Assembly (NCBI GenBank): GCA_007132635.1
Contig: SLOG01000160.1
Span: 1 to 12,935 of the forward strand
From: Limnochordia bacterium
GTDB lineage: Bacteria > Bacillota > Limnochordia > Darwinibacteriales > SLO01
Direction: 5' to 3'
DNA: 12,935 bases
Shown piece by piece: positions 5,790 through 12,255 of the stretch. Position 1 is the first letter of the stretch. Every line of letters begins with the position of its first letter. Under the pieces are notes generated by a model. The model saw nothing but the letters and a program-made list of their open reading frames with translations, searched no databases and had not been told where the DNA came from. The position numbers and the translations under genes were made by a program.

Positions 5790-8090
5790 TTAGAAACGCC
5801 TTTCGATGCCGAAGTAAACCCCGCGTTCACGGAGCTCGAAGATGTCATCCGCCTGAATAGAAAACCACCAATCAGGAAGCCACTGGAAGTCGGCCTTCAG
5901 ACGGAGTTCTGGATTTGATAGACTGATATTCCTCAATTCGGCGCTGACTCCCCAACGGTCGGAAGGCCTCACATCCAAGGCCACTCCCAGCCTGTTATCG
6001 ATAATGCCGTACCGCTGGCGAAACACTGTCCCTTCTCGTCCATACTGCAGCTGGAAATTGCCGGTTTCACCACGGTTATGCAGCCCAACCACGAAGAAAC
6101 TCGCCAAGTCTTTCGGATGGAACTCAAACTGTGCGCCTGCCGCCAGATGATCTGTTCGGCCATCCTCCAGGCTGCGCGGACGATAATTCAAACCGAATTG
6201 TGACTTCACGTCAATCTGTTCGCCCCATGTTCGAACAGTCCGCAGATCTTCATCAAGCTTTCGTATGCTCTCCATGGTGCCGCGCAGACCCTCAAACATT
6301 CCAACAGCGTGCGGGATCTCCTGGTTGATGAGTTCCATTGTACCACCGATCTCATCCGCCGTTCGCTCGACCACCGCCAGAGTGCGTCGGATACTCTGGG
6401 CCGTCTCGCCTTCTGCCGTAACATCATCGACAAACCCGTGAACATCCCGAATCATAAGCTCAAGCGACTCAACTGCCGTATCCACACGCCGCAAGAGCTG
6501 CATCGTGTCCTCGGTCAGCACTGAAGCATCCAAACTCAACCGCTCAGCGAAATTGTTGAAATCCTGTGCAGCGTCTGCCACCAAGGCTGTCGATGTCTCA
6601 ATATCAGCTGTAATCCGGCGAAGACTGTCAGGATCTACGGCACCGGACAAAGCCTGCAGATTGTCGGCGGTAGCGCTGATACTCTGGTATAGATATTCCA
6701 GCTCTAGCGCTGCTAGGCGTTGACTGAACTCCGAAATATCCTTTTCCACATTGGAGAAGGTGGACTGAATATCCAAGGAGGAAAGCTGTCCAGTAAACTG
6801 CGACACTTCAGCCGCCATGTCCCCCAAGCCAAGTTCCTTGAGTTCAACAGAGAATGCAGTCAAATTCGCCACAAGGTCCTCCAACGGTGCCGACTCCAGC
6901 TCATCGGAGAATTTGCGCAGACTCGCTCCGATTTCCTCAACAGGGATGCTCCGCATGGACGCAGTAAGGATTTGCAGATCATCGCCAATCTCTTCCAAAG
7001 GAAAGGCTTCGAGACGCTGTGTAAACACCGAAATCTCCTGGCCGCGAGCTGCCAAATCCAGACTGCTTAACTGTCGCGTCAAACCCGTTATCTCATCTAC
7101 CAAGGGCACCAAGTCCAGCTGCGACAGCATACCGGTGAAATCGCGAAGCTCACTCTCCATCCCTCGCAAATCGACGTCCTTCAGCTGATGGGTAAACCCC
7201 TGCAGGTCCTCTACCACAGCTCGGATGGGCATCTCGTTGATGCTGACCGCAAACTCATTTAACTCCGTCAAGGGCGTCTGCAGATCCAGGGCACTGAGAT
7301 TACGAGACAGGTGAAGAATCTCGTCTGACAACTCCCGGATCGGCAGTTGACGGAGTTCGCTAAGAAATTCATTCATCTCATTAAATGAGCCCTCCAAATC
7401 CACAGCTGCCAGTTTCCCGCTAAAGGCCTCAATGTCTTTGGAGATTCTCGCCATATCCAGGTCTGACAATCCAGCGGCAAAAGTCTCAGCTTGATCAGCC
7501 ATCCCTCGTACTGATAAGGTTATCTCATTGACCTGATCCACAGTCATTTTCAAGCTGACCAGCGTCTCCTGAAGCACGATACTGGATTCGACAATACTGC
7601 GGTGCAGTTCGTCCGAATCCGCAACATCCGCTAACCCGCCGACTACACGATTAAGCCCCTGTAGTGTGGACTTCATTTCCGCCAAAATACCGTCCAACAG
7701 CATCGGGCTTTCACCACGAACATGGTCTTGATCACTCAAGAACTCGCTAGCCGAACCGGGGTATATCTCGATGTGCTTATCCCCTAACACCCCTGCCGTA
7801 GCGATGACAAAACGCGAGTCCTGAGGAATGTGGACTTCGCGAGTTAGTCGCAGGCCCACCTTAACACCAGCCGGCGTCAAATCGATATACGAAACGCGTC
7901 CGACATTCACACCTGCATAGCGCACCGGGGCGCCCTCTCTGAGACCGTCCACATGGCTGTAAATGAGGTGGAGGTGGTTACCTTCCGGCTGCCCGATCTC
8001 AATTTGGCCGATCGCCATAACCATCCCGGTCAAAATGACCACACTCAGGAGAATCACTGCTCCCACTCTTGCTTCTGACGATAGCCGCAT
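5790..8090 (-). CDS. mlaD: MlaD-like MCE protein with helical repeat stalk and C-terminal beta-barrel domain
   Basis: This is a 766-residue substrate-binding/bridge subunit of an Mla (mammalian cell entry, MCE) lipid transporter. In order it has an N-terminal membrane helix (about 9-27); one MCE domain (about 36-115, with DGLREGAPVRYAGVNVG and GDKHIEIYPG); a helical region (about 130-207); 14 tandem units of mostly 19 residues (208-477); more helix (to about 620); and a beta-rich tail (about 627-766) of alternating amphipathic strands ending GIERRF, with the terminal phenylalanine expected of outer-membrane barrels. E. coli MlaD is only about 180 residues and lacks all of the latter parts. 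The frame is open to 8243, but the ATG at 8088-8090 has AGAGGTGA upstream and places the membrane helix at the N-terminus, so it is chosen. It starts 22 bases after mlaF. Long MlaD proteins with a barrel are known from diderm Firmicutes such as Veillonella. Oligomeric state and exact barrel strand count cannot be read from sequence. Confidence 0.9.
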   Translation of the reverse strand: MRLSSEARVGAVILLSVVILTGMVMAIGQIEIGQPEGNHLHLIYSHVDGLREGAPVRYAGVNVGRVSYIDLTPAGVKVGLRLTREVHIPQDSRFVIATAGVLGDKHIEIYPGSASEFLSDQDHVRGESPMLLDGILAEMKSTLQGLNRVVGGLADVADSDELHRSIVESSIVLQETLVSLKMTVDQVNEITLSVRGMADQAETFAAGLSDLDMARISKDIEAFSGKLAAVDLEGSFNEMNEFLSELRQLPIRELSDEILHLSRNLSALDLQTPLTELNEFAVSINEMPIRAVVEDLQGFTHQLKDVDLRGMESELRDFTGMLSQLDLVPLVDEITGLTRQLSSLDLAARGQEISVFTQRLEAFPLEEIGDDLQILTASMRSIPVEEIGASLRKFSDELESAPLEDLVANLTAFSVELKELGLGDMAAEVSQFTGQLSSLDIQSTFSNVEKDISEFSQRLAALELEYLYQSISATADNLQALSGAVDPDSLRRITADIETSTALVADAAQDFNNFAERLSLDASVLTEDTMQLLRRVDTAVESLELMIRDVHGFVDDVTAEGETAQSIRRTLAVVERTADEIGGTMELINQEIPHAVGMFEGLRGTMESIRKLDEDLRTVRTWGEQIDVKSQFGLNYRPRSLEDGRTDHLAAGAQFEFHPKDLASFFVVGLHNRGETGNFQLQYGREGTVFRQRYGIIDNRLGVALDVRPSDRWGVSAELRNISLSNPELRLKADFQWLPDWWFSIQADDIFELRERGVYFGIERRF
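6660..7469 (-). repeat. Tandem 19-residue protein repeat inside mlaD
   Basis: Residues 208-477 of MlaD align as 14 units with approximate consensus LxxLDLxxxxxEixxFtxx. Units start at residues 208, 227, 249, 265, 287, 303, 322, 341, 360, 379, 398, 417, 436 and 459. Nine spacings are exactly 19. Two pairs are 22+16 (still 38 together), and one unit has four extra residues. The DNA of the units is well diverged, so this is an old protein-level repeat rather than a recent duplication. Each unit looks like a helix ending in a short LDL or PLE turn. Confidence 0.8.
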
Positions 8091-8112
8091 TGCGCTTTCA
8101 CCTCTACTTACC

Positions 8113-8850
8113 CTATCCGGTCTCGGAAAGAACTCCGCCCTCGATAAACTTTCGAACAACTGGAGCCTGCGACGCTTGAAATTCTGCAACTGTTCCTTGA
8201 AACGCGATCGTACCCCTATAAAGAAGCGCGATGCGGTCGGCAATCATGCAGGCAGCCTTCAAATCGTGAGTCACCACTACAGAGGTCACCTGCAGACGGC
8301 GTCGCAAGTCTTCGATGAGAGCCAAGATCGTATTGCTTGTTATCGGGTCCAACCCAGATGTCGGCTCATCGTAAAGAAGTGCATCCGGTTCCATCGCTAC
8401 AGACCTTGCAAGGCCGACTCGTTTGCGCATGCCGCCGCTTAATTCGGCAGGCATCCGATCCTGAATATCCTCTAAACCCACGACCGCCAATGTCTCTCGC
8501 ACACGCAGCCGGAATTCTTCTTCCGATAGACGCTGCCGACGCCATGCGAAGCCAACATTCTCGGCCACCGTTAAGGAGTCAAACAGGGCCGCATTCTGAA
8601 ACACCATGCCGACCCGCTTTCGAATGGGCATCAACTGTTTTTCGGAGAGCTGGCCGATATCGACACCATCCACGAAGACCTGACCGGAATGGGGCCGATT
8701 CAGTCCGTTCAGCAGACGCAGTATGGTGCTTTTTCCTGCTCCGCTCGCTCCCATCACCACGAAGATCTCTCCGGGCTGAATCTCCAGATTGACCGAATCC
8801 AAAACTACAAGTCCATTTGGTTCGAACGATACATCCCGGAGTGCAAACAT
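8113..8850 (-). CDS. mlaF: Mla-type ABC transporter ATP-binding protein
   Basis: This 245-residue ATPase of the MlaE-MlaF inner-membrane lipid transporter has a complete set of ABC motifs: Walker A GASGAGKST (34-42), Q-loop glutamine at 85 (VFQNAALFDSLTV), signature LSGGMRKRVGLAR (137-149), Walker B ALLYDEP with the catalytic glutamate (157-163), and the H-loop histidine at 195. The phrases FQNAALFDSLTV and GGMRKRVGLARS are characteristic of the MlaF (Ttg2A) subfamily rather than general importers. The ATG at 8848-8850 has a GGAGG site six bases upstream. It lies between mlaE (60-base gap) and mlaD (22-base gap), as in most mla operons. No STAS-domain partner MlaB is encoded next to it. Confidence 0.95.
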   Translation of the reverse strand: MFALRDVSFEPNGLVVLDSVNLEIQPGEIFVVMGASGAGKSTILRLLNGLNRPHSGQVFVDGVDIGQLSEKQLMPIRKRVGMVFQNAALFDSLTVAENVGFAWRRQRLSEEEFRLRVRETLAVVGLEDIQDRMPAELSGGMRKRVGLARSVAMEPDALLYDEPTSGLDPITSNTILALIEDLRRRLQVTSVVVTHDLKAACMIADRIALLYRGTIAFQGTVAEFQASQAPVVRKFIEGGVLSETG

Positions 8851-8910
8851 TGTTTTCCTCCCAAGACAAACTGCGTTTTGACCGCTGAACCTTGCAGGGA
8901 AACAATACCT

Positions 8911-9681
8911 CTATCGGTACAGCAAGGCCGACAGGAGGTAGTTAGTGACGAATATGCTTATCATCCCGGTGACGACAGACGCGATTGTTGAATCCCCCAC
9001 TCCCTGAGCTCCTCGCTCAGTTTGAAGTCCTCGGTAACAGCTCACTACAGCGATCAAGATCCCAAAGACTGCCGCCTTAATGATACTGCCAACAAGATCC
9101 CACAGAACCAAGTAATCTGTCACAGACTCGATAAACACGGCAGGGATAATCCCGACCTGATGGACCGCCACCACATAACCGCCGATCATGCCGATAAGGT
9201 TAGCAAACACTGTCAAGACAGGAACCATAACCACGCAGGCCAAAAAACGAGGTACTACAAGGTACTGAACAGGACTCGCAGCCAACGCGCGCAGCGCGTC
9301 AACTTGTTCCGTCACTTTCATGGTGCCTAGTTCTGCAGCGATAGCCGACCCGGCCCTGCCGGCGACTACGACACCCGTCAGAACAGGACCGAATTCGCGG
9401 ATCACTGCCAGACCCAACAGCTGCCCGATGAGAGATGCGGCCCCAAATCGGTCAAATTCCTGGGAGACCTGCAGTGAGAACACCATACCGGTAAACCCTG
9501 CGATAATGAGAACAATTGGTATGGACTCTACACCCAACGCCACCATTTGCTTCAAGGTGTCTCGCAGATCGACATTTCCAATGGCCAGGTGGTATAGAGT
9601 TTCGCCAACCATCTGGCCTAACTGTCCCACCCGCTCCAGCCACGCTGCGACAGGCCTTCTATGTGTTGACTGCGCTGCCAT
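8911..9681 (-). CDS. mlaE: MlaE-type ABC transporter permease
   Basis: This is the 256-residue inner-membrane permease of the lipid transporter. After an amphipathic N-terminal interface helix region (about 10-45) come about five hydrophobic segments, near 52-72, 85-110, 143-175, 178-215 and 233-254. The family signature is intact across 95-130: REFGPVLTG, then GRAGSAIAAELGTMKVTEQ and VDAL; the later YRGLQTERGAQGVG turn is also typical. The ATG at 9679-9681 has AAGGGG seven bases upstream. It is the first gene of the mlaE-mlaF-mlaD set and lies just after the folD terminator. Only about 35 bases separate that terminator from the start, and no good promoter is visible in them. Confidence 0.95.
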   Translation of the reverse strand: MAAQSTHRRPVAAWLERVGQLGQMVGETLYHLAIGNVDLRDTLKQMVALGVESIPIVLIIAGFTGMVFSLQVSQEFDRFGAASLIGQLLGLAVIREFGPVLTGVVVAGRAGSAIAAELGTMKVTEQVDALRALAASPVQYLVVPRFLACVVMVPVLTVFANLIGMIGGYVVAVHQVGIIPAVFIESVTDYLVLWDLVGSIIKAAVFGILIAVVSCYRGLQTERGAQGVGDSTIASVVTGMISIFVTNYLLSALLYR

Positions 9682-9716
9682 ACATTAACCCCTTACTTCC
9701 AATTCTCGATTTTGGG

Positions 9717-9744
9717 AAAAAACGCATCCCTTAACTGGATGCGT
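9717..9744 (-). terminator. Intrinsic terminator overlapping the folD stop codon
   Basis: An 8-base perfect stem (9722-9729 with 9737-9744, ACGCATCC/GGATGCGT) with a 7-base loop is followed on the minus strand by six T. The folD stop codon (9731-9733) lies in the loop and the 5' arm of the stem is formed by the last folD codons. It should separate folD from the mla operon unless bypassed. Confidence 0.85.
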
Positions 9745-10573
9745 CTGCTGCTGTCGCTGTGTTGCTCATAAGCATCGCAATGGTCATGGGGCCGACGCCT
9801 CCAGGAACCGGAGTAATCCGACCCGCCACTTCGCTGACAGAATCGAAATCAACGTCACCCACCAGGGCATCATCTACTCGGTTGATCCCCACGTCAATGA
9901 CCACAGCGCCCGGTTTTACCCACTCTCGTTTTACCATAGCAGGCCGACCGACAGCGACGACTAAGATATCTGCTTGCCGACACTCTGCAGCCAAATCTTT
10001 GGTGCGGGAATGACAGACTGTTACAGTAGCATTCTCGCGCAAGAACAATTGGGCCACCGGTTTACCCACGATATTGCTTCGACCAAGAACAACGACTTTC
10101 TGTCCTTGGATGGAATCATCCTCGCGATGAAGCATCTCGATGACACCGGCAGGTGTGCACGGCACCAGCGTATCCTCGCCAATACTCAGCCTGCCGACGT
10201 TGATGGGATGAAATCCGTCCACATCTTTCTTCGGATCGACTCGAGACAACACTTCAAGCTCGTCTATCCCATCTGGCAGCGGGAGCTGCACTAGAATACC
10301 ATGGATTTTAGAGTCCGCGTTAAGCTGATCGACTAAGGTCAAAAGCTCTTCCCGCGTGGTTGTCTCCGGAAGCTTATGCTCCTCGGAATAGATTCCTACC
10401 TCGGCACAGGCTTTCTGCTTCATCCGCACATAAACTTTGGATGCGGGATTCTCACCGACTAGGACCACGGCTAAACCGCAGGCAACCCCGCGCTCTTTCA
10501 ACGCCGCCACCTTAACTGCTGTCTCCTGTCTAACTTGCTTCGCTATCTCGCGTCCATTTATCAGTTGAGCCAA
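9731..10573 (-). CDS. folD: Bifunctional methylenetetrahydrofolate dehydrogenase/cyclohydrolase
   Basis: This 280-residue enzyme interconverts 5,10-methylene-, methenyl- and 10-formyl-tetrahydrofolate, supplying one-carbon units for purines and formyl-methionine. The catalytic tyrosine-lysine pair is in SKVYVRMKQKAC (Y48, K52). QLPLP (96-100), PKKDVDGFHP (114-123), the NADP-binding GRSNIVGKP (164-172) and PGGVGPMT (257-264) are all present. The length is normal. The start is TTG at 10571-10573 with a strong GAGGAGGGG site seven bases upstream; the resulting MAQLINGREIA matches family N-termini. The gene stands between tRNA-Arg upstream and a terminator at its stop, so it is probably a single-gene unit. 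Confidence 0.97.
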   Translation of the reverse strand: MAQLINGREIAKQVRQETAVKVAALKERGVACGLAVVLVGENPASKVYVRMKQKACAEVGIYSEEHKLPETTTREELLTLVDQLNADSKIHGILVQLPLPDGIDELEVLSRVDPKKDVDGFHPINVGRLSIGEDTLVPCTPAGVIEMLHREDDSIQGQKVVVLGRSNIVGKPVAQLFLRENATVTVCHSRTKDLAAECRQADILVVAVGRPAMVKREWVKPGAVVIDVGINRVDDALVGDVDFDSVSEVAGRITPVPGGVGPMTIAMLMSNTATAADASS

Positions 10574-10620
10574 TCAAACCCCTCCTCGGATAGGACAAAG
10601 TTTCTACCAATTTGCCGCTA

Positions 10621-10649
10621 AGCACACCGTTCGACTAGATCGGGGTCAA
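10621..10649 (-). promoter_or_regulatory. Possible folD promoter
   Basis: On the minus strand, TTGACC (10644-10649) is followed after 17 bases by TGTGCT (10621-10626). The -35 is good and the -10 matches only three of six positions. It is the best candidate between the tRNA-Arg terminator and the folD start. Confidence 0.3.
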
Positions 10650-10688
10650 ATCCTCTTTCGGTGCGGGATTTTCCCCGGCTCTTGACGC

Positions 10689-10721
10689 GAAAGAAGCCCA
10701 AGCACGTTGCTGCACTTGGGC
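10689..10721 (-). terminator. Probable terminator after tRNA-Arg
   Basis: A 7-base stem GCCCAAG/CTTGGGC (10715-10721 with 10696-10702), extendable inward by G-U pairs, is followed on the minus strand by TTCTTTC. It begins 12 bases after the tRNA-Arg CCA end. The T-tract is interrupted, so efficiency is uncertain. Confidence 0.6.
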
Positions 10722-10733
10722 AAAGAGTCCATG

Positions 10734-10808
10734 TGGCGCGCCTAGCAGGACTCGAACCTGCGCTCCCGGCTCCGGAGGCCGGTGCTCTATCCACTGAGCT
10801 ATAGGCGC
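10734..10808 (-). tRNA. tRNA-Arg (anticodon CCG)
   Basis: Full cloverleaf with acceptor GCGCCTA/TAGGCGC, D-arm TAGCTCAG, anticodon stem CCGGC/GCCGG around CT-CCG-GA, T-loop GTTCGAGTC and an encoded CCA. It reads CGG codons. It is transcribed from its own promoter, away from the divergent Gly-Thr pair. Confidence 0.95.
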
Positions 10809-10824
10809 ACTTTAGGCTCCTAGT

Positions 10825-10853
10825 ATTATAGCACCCCAGGCGGCAAAACACAA
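10825..10853 (-). promoter_or_regulatory. Promoter of tRNA-Arg
   Basis: On the minus strand, TTGTGT (10848-10853), a 17-base spacer and a perfect TATAAT (10825-10830) with TGC before it (extended -10). It lies about 17 bases upstream of the tRNA-Arg 5' end. Confidence 0.8.
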
Positions 10854-10880
10854 GGGCGGGAAATTTCCCCTAGGCCCTTG
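10851..10880. repeat. Nested palindrome between the divergent tRNA promoters
   Basis: Outer arms CAAGGGC (10851-10857) and GCCCTTG (10874-10880) enclose a perfect 12-base palindrome GGGAAATTTCCC (10858-10869). The outer arms run into the -35 boxes of both divergent promoters. It could be a shared operator or a cruciform-prone spacer; partly it reflects that both -35 boxes begin TTG. Confidence 0.6.
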
Positions 10881-10906
10881 ATATCCACGGCCAATTCTTC
10901 TATAAT
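10878..10906 (+). promoter_or_regulatory. Promoter of the tRNA-Gly(CCC)-Thr(CGT) pair
   Basis: TTGATA (10878-10883), exactly 17 bases, then a perfect TATAAT (10901-10906), 11 bases before the tRNA-Gly 5' end. This is close to the sigma-A consensus. Confidence 0.85.
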
Positions 10907-10917
10907 AGTTATGCAGA

Positions 10918-10992
10918 GCGGATGTGGCTCAGTGGTAGAGCATTGGCTTCCCAAGCCGAGGGTCGCGAGTTCGAATCTCGTCATCCGCTCCA
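10918..10992 (+). tRNA. tRNA-Gly (anticodon CCC)
   Basis: Acceptor GCGGATG/CATCCGC, discriminator T, encoded CCA. The anticodon loop is TT-CCC-AA within stem TTGGC/GCCGA. The T-loop is GTTCGAATC. It reads GGG codons and complements the GCC isoacceptor in the nine-gene operon. Confidence 0.95.
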
Positions 10993-11007
10993 TTTGTTTG
11001 TGTGTAT

Positions 11008-11082
11008 GCTGGCGTGGCTCAGAGGTAGAGCAGTCGATTCGTAATCGACAGGTCGAGGGTTCAACTCCCTCCGCCAGCTCCA
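11008..11082 (+). tRNA. tRNA-Thr (anticodon CGT)
   Basis: Acceptor GCTGGCG/CGCCAGC, discriminator T, encoded CCA. Anticodon stem GTCGA/TCGAC encloses TT-CGT-AA. It reads ACG codons. It lies 15 bases after tRNA-Gly(CCC) on the same transcript. Confidence 0.95.
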
Positions 11083-11105
11083 ATTCAGATTCAGGTATCT
11101 ACCGC

Positions 11106-11133
11106 ACCCCTGGGGTTCATGCAGGGGTTTTTT
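11106..11133 (+). terminator. Intrinsic terminator of the Gly-Thr tRNA pair
   Basis: A 7-base stem ACCCCTG/CAGGGGT (11106-11112 with 11122-11128), a 9-base loop and a run of six T. Confidence 0.85.
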
Positions 11134-11145
11134 ATTGTTCATATG

Positions 11146-11179
11146 AAAAAAGACCCTCCGTCCAAAGAGACGAAAGGTC
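11146..11179 (-). terminator. Intrinsic terminator of the nine-gene tRNA operon
   Basis: On the minus strand the stem pairs GACC with GGTC (11176-11179 with 11152-11155) and, after one bulged pair, TTCGTC with GACGGA, followed by six T (11146-11151). It lies directly downstream of tRNA-Glu and faces the convergent terminator of the Gly-Thr pair 12 bases away. Confidence 0.75.
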
Positions 11180-11189
11180 AAACAAGCAT

Positions 11190-11265
11190 TGGTACCCCCA
11201 ACCGGATTTGAACCGGTGCCTTCGCCGTGAAAGGGCGGTGTCCTAGGCCGCTAGACGATGGGGGC
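11190..11265 (-). tRNA. tRNA-Glu (anticodon TTC)
   Basis: Last gene of the minus-strand operon. The anticodon loop is CT-TTC-AC, the T-loop GGTTCAAATCC, and CCA is encoded. The acceptor GCCCCCA/TGGGGGT closes with a G-U pair at position 1-72, and the anticodon stem has a C-A mismatch at its outer pair (27-43, CCGCC/GGCGA). Confidence 0.92.
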
Positions 11266-11283
11266 CCAAACTTTAAACCAAAA

Positions 11284-11360
<77 letters not shown>

Positions 11361-11367
11361 AAGAAAG

Positions 11368-11443
<76 letters not shown>

Positions 11444-11447
11444 ACGA

Positions 11448-11522
11448 TGGCTGGGGTGCCTGGATTCGAACCAGGGAATGCAGGAGTCAAAGTCCTGTGC
11501 CTTACCGCTTGGCGACACCCCA
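11448..11522 (-). tRNA. tRNA-Gln (anticodon TTG)
   Basis: Acceptor TGGGGTG/CACCCCA starting with U as usual for tRNA-Gln, discriminator G, anticodon stem CAGGA/TCCTG around CT-TTG-AC, encoded CCA. Confidence 0.95.
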
Positions 11523-11528
11523 TTCTGG

Positions 11529-11605
11529 TGGCGGAACCGACGGGACTCGAACCCGCGATCTCCGGCGTGACAGGCCGGCGTGTTAACCAACTACACCACG
11601 GTTCC
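11529..11605 (-). tRNA. tRNA-Asp (anticodon GTC)
   Basis: Acceptor GGAACCG/CGGTTCC, discriminator G, anticodon stem CCGGC/GCCGG around CT-GTC-AC, T-loop GTTCGAGTC, encoded CCA. Confidence 0.95.
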
Positions 11606-11617
11606 ATTAACAAAATT

Positions 11618-11704
<87 letters not shown>

Positions 11705-11725
11705 ACTTCTATGCCAGTGTCTCCA

Positions 11726-11801
<76 letters not shown>

Positions 11802-11825
11802 ACGGTACGGTCCGTAGGGCATAAC

Positions 11826-11901
11826 TGGAGCGGTAGACGAGACTCGAACTCGCAACCTTCGCGATGGCAACGCGATGCTCTACCAATTGAGCTACTACCG
11901 C
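11826..11901 (-). tRNA. tRNA-Gly (anticodon GCC)
   Basis: Acceptor GCGGTAG/CTACCGC, discriminator T, anticodon stem TCGCG/CGCGA around TT-GCC-AT, encoded CCA. Confidence 0.95.
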
Positions 11902-11903
11902 AG

Positions 11904-11979
11904 TGGTGGGCGAAACAGGGCTCGAACCTGTGACCCCCTGCTTGTAAGGCAGGTGCTCTCCCAGCTGAGCTATTCGCCC
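11904..11979 (-). tRNA. tRNA-Val (anticodon TAC)
   Basis: First gene of the nine-tRNA operon. Acceptor GGGCGAA/TTCGCCC, discriminator A, anticodon stem CCTGC/GCAGG around CT-TAC-AA, encoded CCA. Only two bases separate it from tRNA-Gly(GCC). Confidence 0.95.
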
Positions 11980-12030
11980 TCGTATGAGTATGCCTATGTT
12001 CCGTCCGTTAACTGCCCCGGACAATTTCAA

Positions 12031-12059
12031 AGTATACCAGCTGCCACCCTAGAAGTCAA
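12031..12059 (-). promoter_or_regulatory. Promoter of the nine-gene tRNA operon
   Basis: On the minus strand, TTGACT (12054-12059), a 17-base spacer and TATACT (12031-12036) preceded by TGG (extended -10). It lies about 50 bases upstream of tRNA-Val(TAC). The divergent plus-strand gene has its promoter about 115 bases away; the DNA between them shows no other feature that I can support. Confidence 0.85.
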
Positions 12060-12173
12060 CTACTTTTTTCGCTGCAACCAAGCCCCATTTCAAGGGAAAT
12101 CACAGCCCTTCCTCCCCACTTTCAACTTCGAGAAAACTACCCGAAATCTACCACAAGACACAGCTTCCATCTC

Positions 12174-12202
12174 TTGCCGGTTCCCGTGTAACAGGATATA
12201 AT
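12174..12202 (+). promoter_or_regulatory. Promoter of the NlpC/P60-like gene
   Basis: TTGCCG (12174-12179), exactly 17 bases, then a perfect TATAAT (12197-12202), about 54 bases before the start codon. It gives a leader of roughly 45 bases with no obvious structure. Confidence 0.8.
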
Positions 12203-12255
12203 AAACATGACTGAGAACCACGACTACTCACGTAAAATTCGCAAGGAGGATGTCC

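Noticed and set aside
5756..5848. Long form of the CxxH/CxxC protein starting inside mlaD
   Set aside because: It would overlap the mlaD 3' end by nearly 60 bases, has low-complexity serine-rich sequence and no ribosome site.
6660..7469. Repeat block in mlaD as a CRISPR or DNA tandem array
   Set aside because: The DNA units are not similar enough and there are no constant repeats with unique spacers; the periodicity is at protein level only.
8091..8243. N-terminal extension of MlaD from an upstream start
   Set aside because: It would overlap mlaF by about 130 bases and place a basic, non-family segment before the membrane helix; the ATG at 8090 has a strong ribosome binding site.
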